Source of the DNA: Parahaliea maris
Lineage (GTDB): Bacteria; Pseudomonadota; Gammaproteobacteria; Pseudomonadales; Halieaceae
Direction of reading: 5' to 3'
Assembly (NCBI RefSeq): GCF_008064665.1
Contig: NZ_VRZA01000008.1
Coordinates: forward strand, 150,111-214,110
Length of the DNA stretch: 64,000 nt
The notes beneath the pieces were generated by a model. It saw nothing but the letters and a program-made list of their open reading frames with translations. It ran no database searches and was not told the DNA's origin. Of the stretch, positions 54,250-61,484 are shown piece after piece. Each line of letters opens with the position of its first letter. Position 1 is the stretch's first letter. The translations under genes were made by a program, and so were the position numbers.

Positions 54250-54372
54250 GACGGAATCCTGCGGTGTCGTTATTTGCCGGGAAGTATCGTCCCCTCCCCC
54301 CTGTTTGGCCAATGGGAAAGCTGTTATAAGGTATTAGAAAAAGGTATAAAGGGTAAACGAAACGGGAGGCAA
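54250..54372. promoter_or_regulatory. ligK / double-HTH LysR divergent promoter region
   Basis: 123 bases between divergent starts. Near the regulator start are two direct copies of AAGGTAT (54328-54334 and 54341-54347) whose starts are 13 bases apart, within an AT-rich stretch; these could be half-sites for the two DNA-binding domains of the regulator. GGGAGG at 54364 is the regulator's ribosome site. Confidence 0.4.
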
Positions 54373-55554
54373 ATGGACCCCACCCTGAATCTCAGGCACC
54401 TGCACGCAGCACTGGAAGTACAGGCCCGAGGCTCACTCAGCCAGGCCGCGGAACAGGTTCACCTGTCGCAATCGGCACTCACCCAGGCCATCGCCAAACT
54501 GGAAGCCCAGGTGGGCACCGCGCTGTTTTCCCGGCGTGCCACCGGGGTGCAGACCACCCCCGCCGGGCAGGTCTTCCTCGCCCGTGTCGAGCGCGCCCAG
54601 CGTTTCCTGAAGGCCATTGAAAACACTGCCGGCCAGGGCGCCCGCCAACTGGCCCGGGCCCTGACGCACAAGCAACTGCGCAGCCTGCTGGCCGTGATCG
54701 ACACCGGCAGTTACACCCGGGCCGCCGCCCGGCTCGCGGTTTCCCAGCCGACGGTACACCGCGCGGTACGGGAACTGGAGACCCTGTGCCAGCTCACCCT
54801 GTTCCGCCGCGCCCCCTCCGGCGTGGAGCCCACCTGGCAGGCGCGACAGATTGCACGCAACGCCAGCCTGTTTTTCGCCGAGATACAGCAGGGCCTGACC
54901 GAGGTCATGGAACTGCAGGGCCGCAATACCGGCAGTATCAGCGTGGGCGCGCTGCCCTACTCCCGCTCCCGCCTGGTGCCGCAGGCCGTCAGCCGCTTGC
55001 TGGCGGAAATGCCGGATACTTCGGTACGGATCATCGATGGGCCCTACGAGGAACAGCTACACGGCCTGTTGCAGGGCCAGATCGACGTGATCGTCGGCGC
55101 CCTGCGCCACCCTGCCCCGAGTCCGGATATCGTGCAGGAACTCCTCCTGTCGGACCCCCTGAGCGTGGTGGTAAGAAGCGGCCACTGGCTGCTGAACGAG
55201 GGGCGACTCTCGGCCGACCAGCTGCAGAAGCTGGACTGGATCGCGCCACGCAAACAGACACCGGCCCGCGAACTGTTTACCGAGTTCTTCCGGCGCGAGG
55301 AGCTGACACCGCCAGAGCACGTGATCGAGTGCAGCTCGCTGGTCGCCATCCGCGGGCTGTTGCTGGAGAGTGACCGCGCGGCGCTGCTGCCGGCCAAGCA
55401 GGTGGCACTGGATGTGGAGGCCGGGATTCTCGCGGTGAGCCCCTTTGCCCTCAAGGGCACCACCCGGGATATTGGCCTCACCCTGCGCCGCGACTGGCAA
55501 CCCACCCGCGCTCAAGATAGGCTGCTAAATCTGCTGCGACGTCTGTCGCGGTAG
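54373..55554 (+). CDS. LysR-type regulator with two tandem HTH domains
   Basis: 393 residues from ATG 54373, preceded by GGGAGG; an in-frame reading back to 53389 is antisense to ligK and ligU and is rejected. Two successive LysR-type winged HTH domains are visible. The first (about 4-78) reads LNLRHLHAALEVQARGSLSQAAEQVHLSQSALTQAIAKLEAQVGTALFSRR. The second (about 97-172) reads LTHKQLRSLLAVIDTGSYTRAAARLAVSQPTVHRAVRELETLCQLTLFRR. A substrate-binding domain follows (TGSISVGALPYSRSRLVPQAVSRLL to the end). Normal LysR proteins have one HTH and about 300 residues. It diverges from ligK and is the likely activator of the 4,5-cleavage operon. The inducer, perhaps protocatechuate or a cleavage product, is inference. 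Confidence 0.92.
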   Translation: MDPTLNLRHLHAALEVQARGSLSQAAEQVHLSQSALTQAIAKLEAQVGTALFSRRATGVQTTPAGQVFLARVERAQRFLKAIENTAGQGARQLARALTHKQLRSLLAVIDTGSYTRAAARLAVSQPTVHRAVRELETLCQLTLFRRAPSGVEPTWQARQIARNASLFFAEIQQGLTEVMELQGRNTGSISVGALPYSRSRLVPQAVSRLLAEMPDTSVRIIDGPYEEQLHGLLQGQIDVIVGALRHPAPSPDIVQELLLSDPLSVVVRSGHWLLNEGRLSADQLQKLDWIAPRKQTPARELFTEFFRREELTPPEHVIECSSLVAIRGLLLESDRAALLPAKQVALDVEAGILAVSPFALKGTTRDIGLTLRRDWQPTRAQDRLLNLLRRLSR

Positions 55555-55736
55555 GATTAAACAGATAAGGTGCAGATCAAAACTTCGTGTAGCAGTGCAA
55601 GCAATAACGGTTAAACCAAGGTCCTAGTTGCATTGTGTCTACAGGAGGACTCTTCCGCTAAAACAAGTGTAGTTAAAGATTACTGTACACTTCGATTTTT
55701 ACGTAAAGTATATAACACGCAGTTTGATTGTGAGCT
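55555..55736. other. Intergenic stretch, no gene seen
   Basis: AT-richer than the operon before it. No convincing coding frame, RNA gene or terminator was seen. Confidence 0.5.
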
Positions 55737-55969
55737 CCAGTTAGAAATGTCCTCATTCTCCCAGTTAGAGATGTCCCCCCAAGTCTATCCTCTGATGATA
55801 TCAGAGCGGCTTGGGAACCAGGGATATGACGGTGCATACCATGAGCGACAAGGAGCTACAGCGGCTGGACACCATCGAGCGAGTCCGTGACAAGGAGCTG
55901 ACGCGGTCTCAGGCAGCAGAGATCCTCGGACTGAGTGTGCGGCAAGTACAGCGGCTGTGCCCGCGTTAA
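55737..55969 (+). pseudogene. ISNCY-type transposase remnant (5' end only)
   Basis: From ATG 55841 a 42-codon frame reads MSDKELQRLDTIERVRDKEL then TRSQAAEILGLSVRQVQRLCPR before a stop. This is the N-terminal helix-turn-helix of ISNCY-type transposases (usually 400-500 residues), truncated after the first helix bundle. Upstream are two direct repeats, CCAGTTAGAAATGTCC (55737-55752) and CCAGTTAGAGATGTCC (55761-55776), with a 24-base period, resembling the terminal repeats of this type of element. The rest of the element and its right end are absent, so it is a decayed fragment. Confidence 0.75.
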
Positions 55970-56047
55970 CTTCTAGACGATGTTGAATGTCTGGCGTCTC
56001 AGAATTACAAGTAGTGCGAAGGTGATGTGGTCGCTCTGGAGAAAGCC

Positions 56048-56077
56048 GGGCGCCCATACAATTATTATGGTGCGCCC
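56048..56077. terminator. Hairpin 3' of acyl-CoA dehydrogenase gene
   Basis: GGGCGCCCATA and TATGGTGCGCCC (with one bulged base) around a short AT-rich loop, 31 bases after the stop of the minus-strand gene at 56108. No clear T tract; it may be a weak terminator or an mRNA-end hairpin. Confidence 0.4.
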
Positions 56078-56107
56078 ATGCACTAAGACTAGAGGGTGAG
56101 AAGAAAA

Positions 56108-57331
56108 CTAAACCTGATCGGCGTAGTACTTTGCCAGGTTTCGTCCCAATTGCATCATATGGACCTCATCGGGACCATCCGCAAGACGTAGAGCGCGTGA
56201 AAGTGAGTACGCACGAGCCATGAAGAAGTCCTGGCTAACTCCTCCCCCGCCGTGAATCTGTATTGCCCTATCGAGCACTCTGCAGGCAAGGCTGGGCGCG
56301 ACGATCTTGATCATTGCAATAAGATCCTTGGCCGCCTTATTGCCTCCTTTATCCATCTTGTCCGCAGCCTCAAGAGTCAAAAGCCTGGCTTGTTCAATTT
56401 CGCAAGCAGACTGCGCGATAGCTTCTCGCACTGATTGCTGCTTGCTTATAGGCTGGCCGAAGGCAGTTCTGGATGATGCCCTCACACACATTTCTTCGAG
56501 TGCTCGTTGAGCCAGGCCAATGCAACGCATGCAGTGATGGATGCGGCCCGGTCCCAACCTGCCCTGGGCAATTTCGAACCCCCGCCCTTCACCCAGTAGA
56601 ATATTCCCGGCAGAAACACGTACATCCTCCAAAATGATTTCGGCGTGCCCCTCGGGTGCATCGTTAAACCCGAATACATTTAGCGGTCTGACGACCGTTA
56701 CTCCCGGCGTATCAAGCGGGGCCAGAATCATCGACTGTTGCTTGTAGCGATCACTATTCTCAGGATCGGTCTTACCCATCACAATCAGGATCTTACAGTG
56801 GGCATTCATAGCACCACTGGTCCACCACTTACGGCCATTGATAACGTAATTGTCACCCTCACGGAGAATGCTTGTCTCAACATTGGTCGCATCTGATGAG
56901 GCCACATCGGGCTCAGTCATGGCAAATCCAGAGCGAATATCGCCGTTCATCAAGGGCTCAAGCCACTCCTTTTTTTGCTCCTCATTACCGTATCGAGCAA
57001 GGACCTCCATGTTGCCCGTGTCTGGAGCACTACAGTTGAATACCTCTGAGGCCCACAGCACTCGTCCCATGATCTCTGCTAACGGCGCATACTCTAAATT
57101 TGTCAGGCCGGGGCTAAGCTCGCCGTAGCTACGAGGCAGGAATAGATTCCAGAGTCCCTCCGCTTTGGCCTTTTCCTTCAAGCTCTCCATCAGCGGATGA
57201 GATTCCCAAGGCTTGTCTGAGGACTCGACGTACTCGTAGTATTCCGTCTCAACAGGGTAAATATACTGTTCCATGAAAAGGGTCAAACGCTGTTGTAGCT
57301 CAGTGACTCTCTTTGAATAATCAAAATCCAT
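56108..57331 (-). CDS. Acyl-CoA dehydrogenase (ACAD11-like clade)
   Basis: 407 residues, FAD flavoenzyme that desaturates an acyl-CoA at C2-C3 and passes electrons to ETF. N-terminal helical domain ([29 protein letters not shown]). Middle beta domain with [21 protein letters not shown] and [19 protein letters not shown]-terminal helices with [21 protein letters not shown] and [35 protein letters not shown]; the DGPDEVH Glu is the catalytic base position in this clade. etfA lies at the right edge of the window. It is flanked on both sides by transposon remnants, so its operon partners may have been lost. Chain length or substrate unknown. Confidence 0.93.
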   Translation of the reverse strand: MDFDYSKRVTELQQRLTLFMEQYIYPVETEYYEYVESSDKPWESHPLMESLKEKAKAEGLWNLFLPRSYGELSPGLTNLEYAPLAEIMGRVLWASEVFNCSAPDTGNMEVLARYGNEEQKKEWLEPLMNGDIRSGFAMTEPDVASSDATNVETSILREGDNYVINGRKWWTSGAMNAHCKILIVMGKTDPENSDRYKQQSMILAPLDTPGVTVVRPLNVFGFNDAPEGHAEIILEDVRVSAGNILLGEGRGFEIAQGRLGPGRIHHCMRCIGLAQRALEEMCVRASSRTAFGQPISKQQSVREAIAQSACEIEQARLLTLEAADKMDKGGNKAAKDLIAMIKIVAPSLACRVLDRAIQIHGGGGVSQDFFMARAYSLSRALRLADGPDEVHMMQLGRNLAKYYADQV

Positions 57332-57677
57332 TGTAATGACCTCTGTTTTAGGCAGTTTCTCTCGGCGCAGTTGTATTTCGCGCTTGGAAACTATCCCATG
57401 TCTCGACGTGTATGAATGGTTGCATAGTTACTGAAGCTTCTAACCCCAGATGCGGACGAGTACGCATGCCGTCTGAAACAAGCACCGCAAACTGCATTTG
57501 CAGGCAGCGGTTTCTTGGTTTCGGCGAATGCCAGTTCCCATCCGAGACCGAGTACAGCCAAGGACGGCTGGAACATGCCCTACGCGCTAGTACAACTGTA
57601 CTAACTATAAATGACGGCGAAAAAATGATCAAGCGACTTGTGCTGCTCATGGAGGGGAACCTTTACTACCAAGCTAA
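57332..57677. other. Intergenic region with no recognisable gene
   Basis: 346 bases between the acyl-CoA dehydrogenase start and the IS remnant. Open frames exist on both strands but none resembles a known protein, has a good ribosome site or shows conserved motifs. It probably holds the promoter of the minus-strand dehydrogenase gene plus debris from insertion. Confidence 0.45.
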
Positions 57678-57752
57678 TGTAAGTAGCCCCTGGAACAGCC
57701 CCGCGCAATCTTGGAGTTCTCGACCATAATCAGAAAGGCGAGGAGAACGACA

Positions 57753-58019
57753 ATGCGAAAATCCCGATTCACTGAATCCCAGATCGTAAGGGTCTCGAAA
57801 CAGGTTGAGAGCGGCAGACAGGTCATTGAGGTCTACCGCGAATACGGTTTCTCGGATGCCACCTACTACAACTAGAAAGCCAAATACGGCGGGATGAAGG
57901 TGTCCGATATCAAGCGCGTGAAGGAACTCGAGGAGGAAAATCAGTGGCTCAAACGGATGTTGTTGATCTCAGTCTCCAGCATGAAGCGCTGAAGGATATC
58001 GTTGAAATGAAGCTCTAAG
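57753..58019 (+). pseudogene. IS3-family orfA, broken by stop and frameshift
   Basis: Starts MRKSRFTESQIVRVSKQVES and would continue VIEVYREYGFSDATYYN-W-KAKYGGMKVSDIKRVKELEEENQWLKRM. The expected Trp codon is TAG at 57873, a nonsense mutation. One base is missing just after LKRM; with it restored, the frame would read VDLSLQHEALKDIVEMKL and stop at 58017-58019. HTH and leucine-zipper-like region of the transposase are otherwise recognisable. Nonfunctional. Confidence 0.9.
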
Positions 58020-58023
58020 GCCG

Positions 58024-58308
58024 GTGGAGAAACGCGTGCTCGTCGATTACGCCAAACAGCAGCACGGGCTCAGCCTGCAACTGGACTTTATCAAACCCGG
58101 TAAGCCAACCCAGAACTCTTACTTCGAGCGATTCAACCGAGCATACAGGGACGAGATTCTGGATCTATATCTGTTTACATCACCGTCACAGATGCCGCAG
58201 ATAACGACTTCCTGGATAAAGAAATACAACGAGGAAAGGCCCCATGACTCCCTTGGCGACCTCTCGCCAATTGAGTACCTGGTGGCCAAAAAACGGTCGA
58301 AACACTAA
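58024..58308 (+). pseudogene. IS3-family orfB with internal deletion of catalytic core
   Basis: 94 residues. The first part (EKRVLVDYAKQQHGLSLQ) is the N terminus of an IS3-type transposase orfB. It is joined directly to the C-terminal piece LDFIKPGKPTQNSYFERFNR, followed by DEILDLYLFTSPSQ and YNEERPHDSLGDLSPIEYL. Roughly 200 residues between them, containing the first two Asp of the DDE triad, are gone; the Glu region (NSYFERFNR) remains. The join is in frame, so a short protein could still be made, but it cannot transpose. Confidence 0.9.
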
Positions 58309-58459
58309 GTTATGTATGGAACTGATCAGGGGCTACGTACATCCTCTGTGAAAGCCAACTATGTATTCGTCCACTAATATAATGGCAAACCCGCCAGCTG
58401 TCGCCGGAGTCTCAAGTGGGCAAGCTTTTGGCGACCAGTTGCTCCCGATCTTCAACCGG

Positions 58460-59230
58460 CTAGTTCGAAGAAACTATTTGCTTGAGTACACTCGCAAAGA
58501 GTTCTGCCCTGGAGTTCACGCCGAACTTGCGCATGATCTTCGTACAATATACTTTTACCGTCTCTACTGATATACCCAGTTCCCGAGCAACAAGTTTGTT
58601 TGGTAACCCTTTCAGAATCGCCAGAAGCGCGTCTTCTTCACGAGGAGTCAGTTTCTTATCATAAACAAGCTTACGGACCTGAACCTTTGCATTCTCGTAA
58701 AGGTCCTTTTCTATTCCATTCTGGTTCTCGAGACCAGCCCAGTGTCTCCGCAGTAGAGAGGTGACCATGGGCTGCCAATCGCTTAGCCATTTTATCTCCT
58801 CCTTGCTGTAGAGCGGGAGGTCATGTGAGCGTTCGAGTGAGACGACAATTGCCTCACCCTCCCCGTTCTGGCAAATATAGGCAACGTGGTCCTTTATACC
58901 TACCTCATTGTAATAACTGTTATAAAATCGGGAGGTCTCAAAGTTCGAGCCGATGATATCGCTGATGTGAAAAAAGCCTTGCCCACCCTGCTTCGCGTGT
59001 AGGTGCAAGGGGGAAAAAAGCCACATACCACCACGATAGATCGAGTTACAACTTACGCTATCTACGCCAGGAGCCCCGTCGTGGAAAACTATCAATTCAC
59101 CGCTGTTGGGATATCCCAGAACTACAAACCCGTCGAAAGGTACACTACTGTACAGCCAGCGCATCAATGCCCCGGAAAATGCATCTTTCCCCAGGGTGTC
59201 GACTATGCTGGAAAGTAATGTGGCATGCAT
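58460..59230 (-). CDS. LuxR-type helix-turn-helix regulator
   Basis: 256 residues. The N-terminal ~180 residues form an alpha/beta sensor-like region (DTLGKDAFSGALMRWLYSSVPFDGFVVLGYPNSGELIVFHDG, then FYNSYYNEVGIKDHVAYI). It is not clearly an autoinducer-binding domain, because the usual Trp/Asp pocket set is not evident. The C-terminal HTH (about 192-247) reads LTPREEDALLAILKGLPNKLVARELGISVETVKVYCTKIMRKFGVNSRAELFA, a clear LuxR/GerE domain. No lux-type synthase is present. It may regulate the neighbouring oxidoreductase or PQQ enzyme genes. A dyad is located just upstream of the start (59256-59293). Confidence 0.85.
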   Translation of the reverse strand: MHATLLSSIVDTLGKDAFSGALMRWLYSSVPFDGFVVLGYPNSGELIVFHDGAPGVDSVSCNSIYRGGMWLFSPLHLHAKQGGQGFFHISDIIGSNFETSRFYNSYYNEVGIKDHVAYICQNGEGEAIVVSLERSHDLPLYSKEEIKWLSDWQPMVTSLLRRHWAGLENQNGIEKDLYENAKVQVRKLVYDKKLTPREEDALLAILKGLPNKLVARELGISVETVKVYCTKIMRKFGVNSRAELFASVLKQIVSSN

Positions 59231-59255
59231 GTAAAAAGATGTCGTTCAGGGTTGG

Positions 59256-59293
59256 GCGATCAGCCTGGCCCATAACACTCGGCCAGCGATCGC
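59256..59293. promoter_or_regulatory. Dyad upstream of LuxR-type gene
   Basis: GCGATCAGCCTGGCC (59256-59270) and GGCCAGCGATCGC (59281-59293) form an imperfect inverted repeat (GCGATC...TGGCC / GGCCA...GATCGC) around a 10-base centre. It begins 26 bases upstream of the LuxR-type start and could be an autoregulatory operator, or a hairpin 3' of the oxidoreductase gene at 59376. Confidence 0.35.
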
Positions 59294-59375
59294 ACGGATA
59301 GTATTAAATGCTCTCTGTAGATCGTGTCATGGAGGCCCAACGCCGCCAGATATATTCCTGAGTGTTCAAATATCG

Positions 59376-60254
59376 TTATCTGGAGCGAGTAAGCGCCTCT
59401 CGAACCGCTGCATGGTCCTTGTCGCCCAATCCCTGTTGGGCGGCACATTCATAAACCTCCAAAATCGATTCGAAGACGCCAGTAGAAAGCCCTCGTTCCT
59501 TTGCGTAGCGTATGGCAACTTTGAGCGAAGTTACCATGTTATCAATCGACCACTGGTCTGTGCCGTAACTATGCTTTTGCATTGCGGGCACAGCAGAGTC
59601 GGCACCAGAAATATTAAGCACAGGGTTAGCAGACAATACCTTGTTTGGCAAAGCCGGAGGAAGGCCTTCGCTATCGAAAGCGGCAACCGTATACGCTATG
59701 GCAATCGTCTGGAAGGCAAATGGAAGCCAGAACGCCATCTCAGCACGAGAGGCATTACCGATTTCACCCACCCAGTGGACTTGACTACCGATATCATCCA
59801 GTAGCCTGGTCCATTGTTCCTGGTCTTCTGCAGGTCCTGCGAGAACCATGTCGCCGACACCGTCAAGGATATGCTCAGGGTAGGCAATCATTTCGACTTC
59901 AGATAACCGCGCTCCCGCGTTCGCAAAGTTGCCAGAAAGTTCAATAATTTCATCTGGCGTTGTCTGGGCAATATTCAGAAACTGATGTCCAACAATAAGC
60001 TCGCGGGTGTTATCTGCCAGAAGCGTGGACTCGATTGCATTGCCGTCGTAGAGCGCCAAGACTACGGTATTGGAAGCACTGAGCGCTCCCTCAATATCGT
60101 TCGCAATGGCAGCTCCGTATTTCCGTAGATGGTCACATCGTTCAACGGTTCGGTTGAATACTGTGACAGAGTAGCCCAACGCGATTAGTCGCTGGGTAAT
60201 GGCGCTACCCATTGCGCCCGCGCCGATGACTACGACCTCCATACCGTTGCCCAT
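59376..60254 (-). CDS. NAD(P)-dependent oxidoreductase (imine reductase / HIBADH-like)
   Basis: 292 residues. The N-terminal Rossmann fold has GAGAMGSAITQRLIALGYSVTVFNRT (GxGxMG), followed by the family's second motif region. The C-terminal all-helical dimerisation domain (WLPFAFQTIAIAYTVAAFDSEG to the end, with YGTDQWSIDNMVTSLKVAIRYAKERG) matches 6PGDH-like beta-hydroxyacid dehydrogenases and imine reductases. In hydroxyacid dehydrogenases a Lys follows the interdomain 'GxGxxxK' helix; here the matching region reads GNASRAEMAFW, so the catalytic Lys is missing and the imine reductase-like reading is favoured. An ATG four codons later is an alternative start. Its substrate is unknown. Confidence 0.8.
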   Translation of the reverse strand: MGNGMEVVVIGAGAMGSAITQRLIALGYSVTVFNRTVERCDHLRKYGAAIANDIEGALSASNTVVLALYDGNAIESTLLADNTRELIVGHQFLNIAQTTPDEIIELSGNFANAGARLSEVEMIAYPEHILDGVGDMVLAGPAEDQEQWTRLLDDIGSQVHWVGEIGNASRAEMAFWLPFAFQTIAIAYTVAAFDSEGLPPALPNKVLSANPVLNISGADSAVPAMQKHSYGTDQWSIDNMVTSLKVAIRYAKERGLSTGVFESILEVYECAAQQGLGDKDHAAVREALTRSR

Positions 60255-60345
60255 ACCTTACATTCCTAGTTAACGAATGCGTTATGAATTAGCTATACAC
60301 CTGCTGTCGGCGAAAATTCCCAACTGACACTTTAATAGATGGTCT

Positions 60346-61249
60346 CTAAGATTCAATCTGGCAACCCTCAAGGTTCGCGAGATCGCACATGTACAGCTCC
60401 ACCAGATCGACCAGTTCAGCAGGACGCACATCACGACCCTGCAGCCAACATTCGAGTGACTGGGTTACAACCCCGGAAGCACTCTTAAGCGGAATTACAA
60501 TCCGGCTCATATTTCCAACGCACTTGTCCCTCTCTGTAATCGTTAGCACGTCTTGATCCAGCAACCGTCGACGGTAGCTATGCATCAACGCATCCTGCTC
60601 AAACATGTCACCGAGCCAGGCGGCGTTGCGATATTCCGTATCAAGAATCTGATCCTCTACCTGGTGAACTCCCTCCCAGCCCTGGTCCTGGATCCGTGCC
60701 AATCTGGACTGTAGTAAGAGGTGAATGGAGTGCCGATCGCCCGTGACGTCACGCAATCCAGCCTCAATCCATCTCTCTCGTCTCTCGTCACTCGTCACTC
60801 GCAAAGGCAAAAAGGCTGGCCCCAAAAGGAGCGACAAGTGGCCGTCGACGGCCGAGTTTGGCTAGCTCTGAGCAGGGATCGTAGGTACTCACCACCACAG
60901 CCGAACGAGTCGACTGTTGTATGAGTGACAAAGGCATGCCAATGCGTTTACCTAACCGGGTGAGACCGTCATGCAGTTTGGTATCCCGCTCATTCTCGAC
61001 AAGCCCCAAAGCGGGCATAAAGGCAGCCCGCGGGCCGATGCCATACTGCCTGCTACCGGCATCTCTATCCAGATAGCCAGCAGACCACAATTGTGATACC
61101 ACCAACGAACAGGTGGCTTTAGGCATCCCAAGACGATCAGAGAGCTCCGTTAAACCCATCTTACGCGGGCTAGCAACGGTTACCAGGCTAAGGACAGATA
61201 GCATCCTGATGGTAGGGTTGGAAATGCCAGAATGTGAAAGAGAAGTCAT
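60346..61249 (-). pseudogene. IclR-family regulator disrupted by 7-bp tandem duplication
   Basis: The N-terminal part (61249 to 60788) has an IclR winged HTH: RMLSVLSLVTVASPRKMGLTELSDRLGMPKATCSLVVSQLWSAGYLDRDAGSRQYGIGPRA, then the start of the effector domain ending FGASLFAFASDE and a stop. The remainder continues in another frame (SDERRERWIEAGLRD to GCQIES, ending at 60346). At the join, CGTCACT occurs twice in tandem (60786-60792 and 60793-60799). Deleting one copy restores a single frame of about 298 residues, reading FASDERRERW. The duplication is therefore the cause of the frameshift. Either it is a recent inactivation, a reversible slippage site or a sequencing error. It sits between the imine-reductase-like and PQQ dehydrogenase genes and probably once regulated them. 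Confidence 0.85.
60786..60799. repeat. 7-bp tandem duplication CGTCACT x2
   Basis: Two exact adjacent copies of CGTCACT inside the IclR-family gene. Removal of one copy restores the reading frame. CTCTCGTC-type near repeats to the left (60773-60789) may make the site prone to slippage. Confidence 0.9.
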
Positions 61250-61427
61250 CGTCAGCTACACCGTAGAATCCTCGTCTACTATCGCGTCGTGCAAATCCGA
61301 CTACCAAGTCCGCATTCGCTCGAGTATGACGTGTTGCAGCTGTGTTCCATCCGCTGCCAAACGCGAAGCCAAATCACAACCTCGCGTACAGGTTTTAGAA
61401 AGCAGAGATCAGAGCGCTTTTACTCTG

Positions 61428-61456
61428 AAGGAAACCGCGCTTAGCGCGGTTTCCTT
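61428..61456. terminator. Perfect 13-bp hairpin between PQQ dehydrogenase and IclR pseudogene
   Basis: AAGGAAACCGCGC (61428-61440), loop TTA, GCGCGGTTTCCTT (61444-61456). It lies 29 bases beyond the stop of the minus-strand PQQ dehydrogenase gene. There is no uninterrupted T tract directly after the stem on either strand, so termination is likely but not certain. Confidence 0.6.
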
Positions 61457-61484
61457 CTGTAAAATGGGAATAGTAAGCCTGACG

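Larger units (their letters stand above)
57678..58341 (+). mobile_element. Degenerate IS3-family insertion sequence with inverted ends
   Basis: Terminal inverted repeats TGTAAGTAGCCCCTG (57678-57692) and CAGGGGCTACGTACA (58327-58341) match at 14 of 15 bases, with the TG...CA ends of IS3-family elements. Between them is a broken orfA (57753-58019) and an internally deleted orfB (58024-58308). The element is about 664 bases instead of the usual 1.2-1.5 kb. No matching target-site duplication is seen at the flanks (TAA / TCC). Confidence 0.85.

Noticed and set aside
53389..54372. Long in-frame N-terminal extension of the double-HTH LysR gene
   Set aside because: It lies antisense to ligK and ligU and has low-complexity content. 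A clear ribosome site and ATG exist at 54373, directly before the first HTH.
55737..55776. Possible CRISPR-like repeats (CCAGTTAGARATGTCC twice)
   Set aside because: Only two copies with an 8-base gap, and next to an ISNCY-type transposase fragment; better explained as transposon end repeats.
57412..57729. Plus-strand open frame of 105 codons before the IS remnant
   Set aside because: Runs into the IS end, has no recognised domain or clear ribosome site, and overlaps an equally long frame on the other strand.
58460..59230. Quorum-sensing LuxR receptor
   Set aside because: HTH is LuxR-type, but the usual autoinducer-pocket residues are not evident and no synthase gene is nearby.
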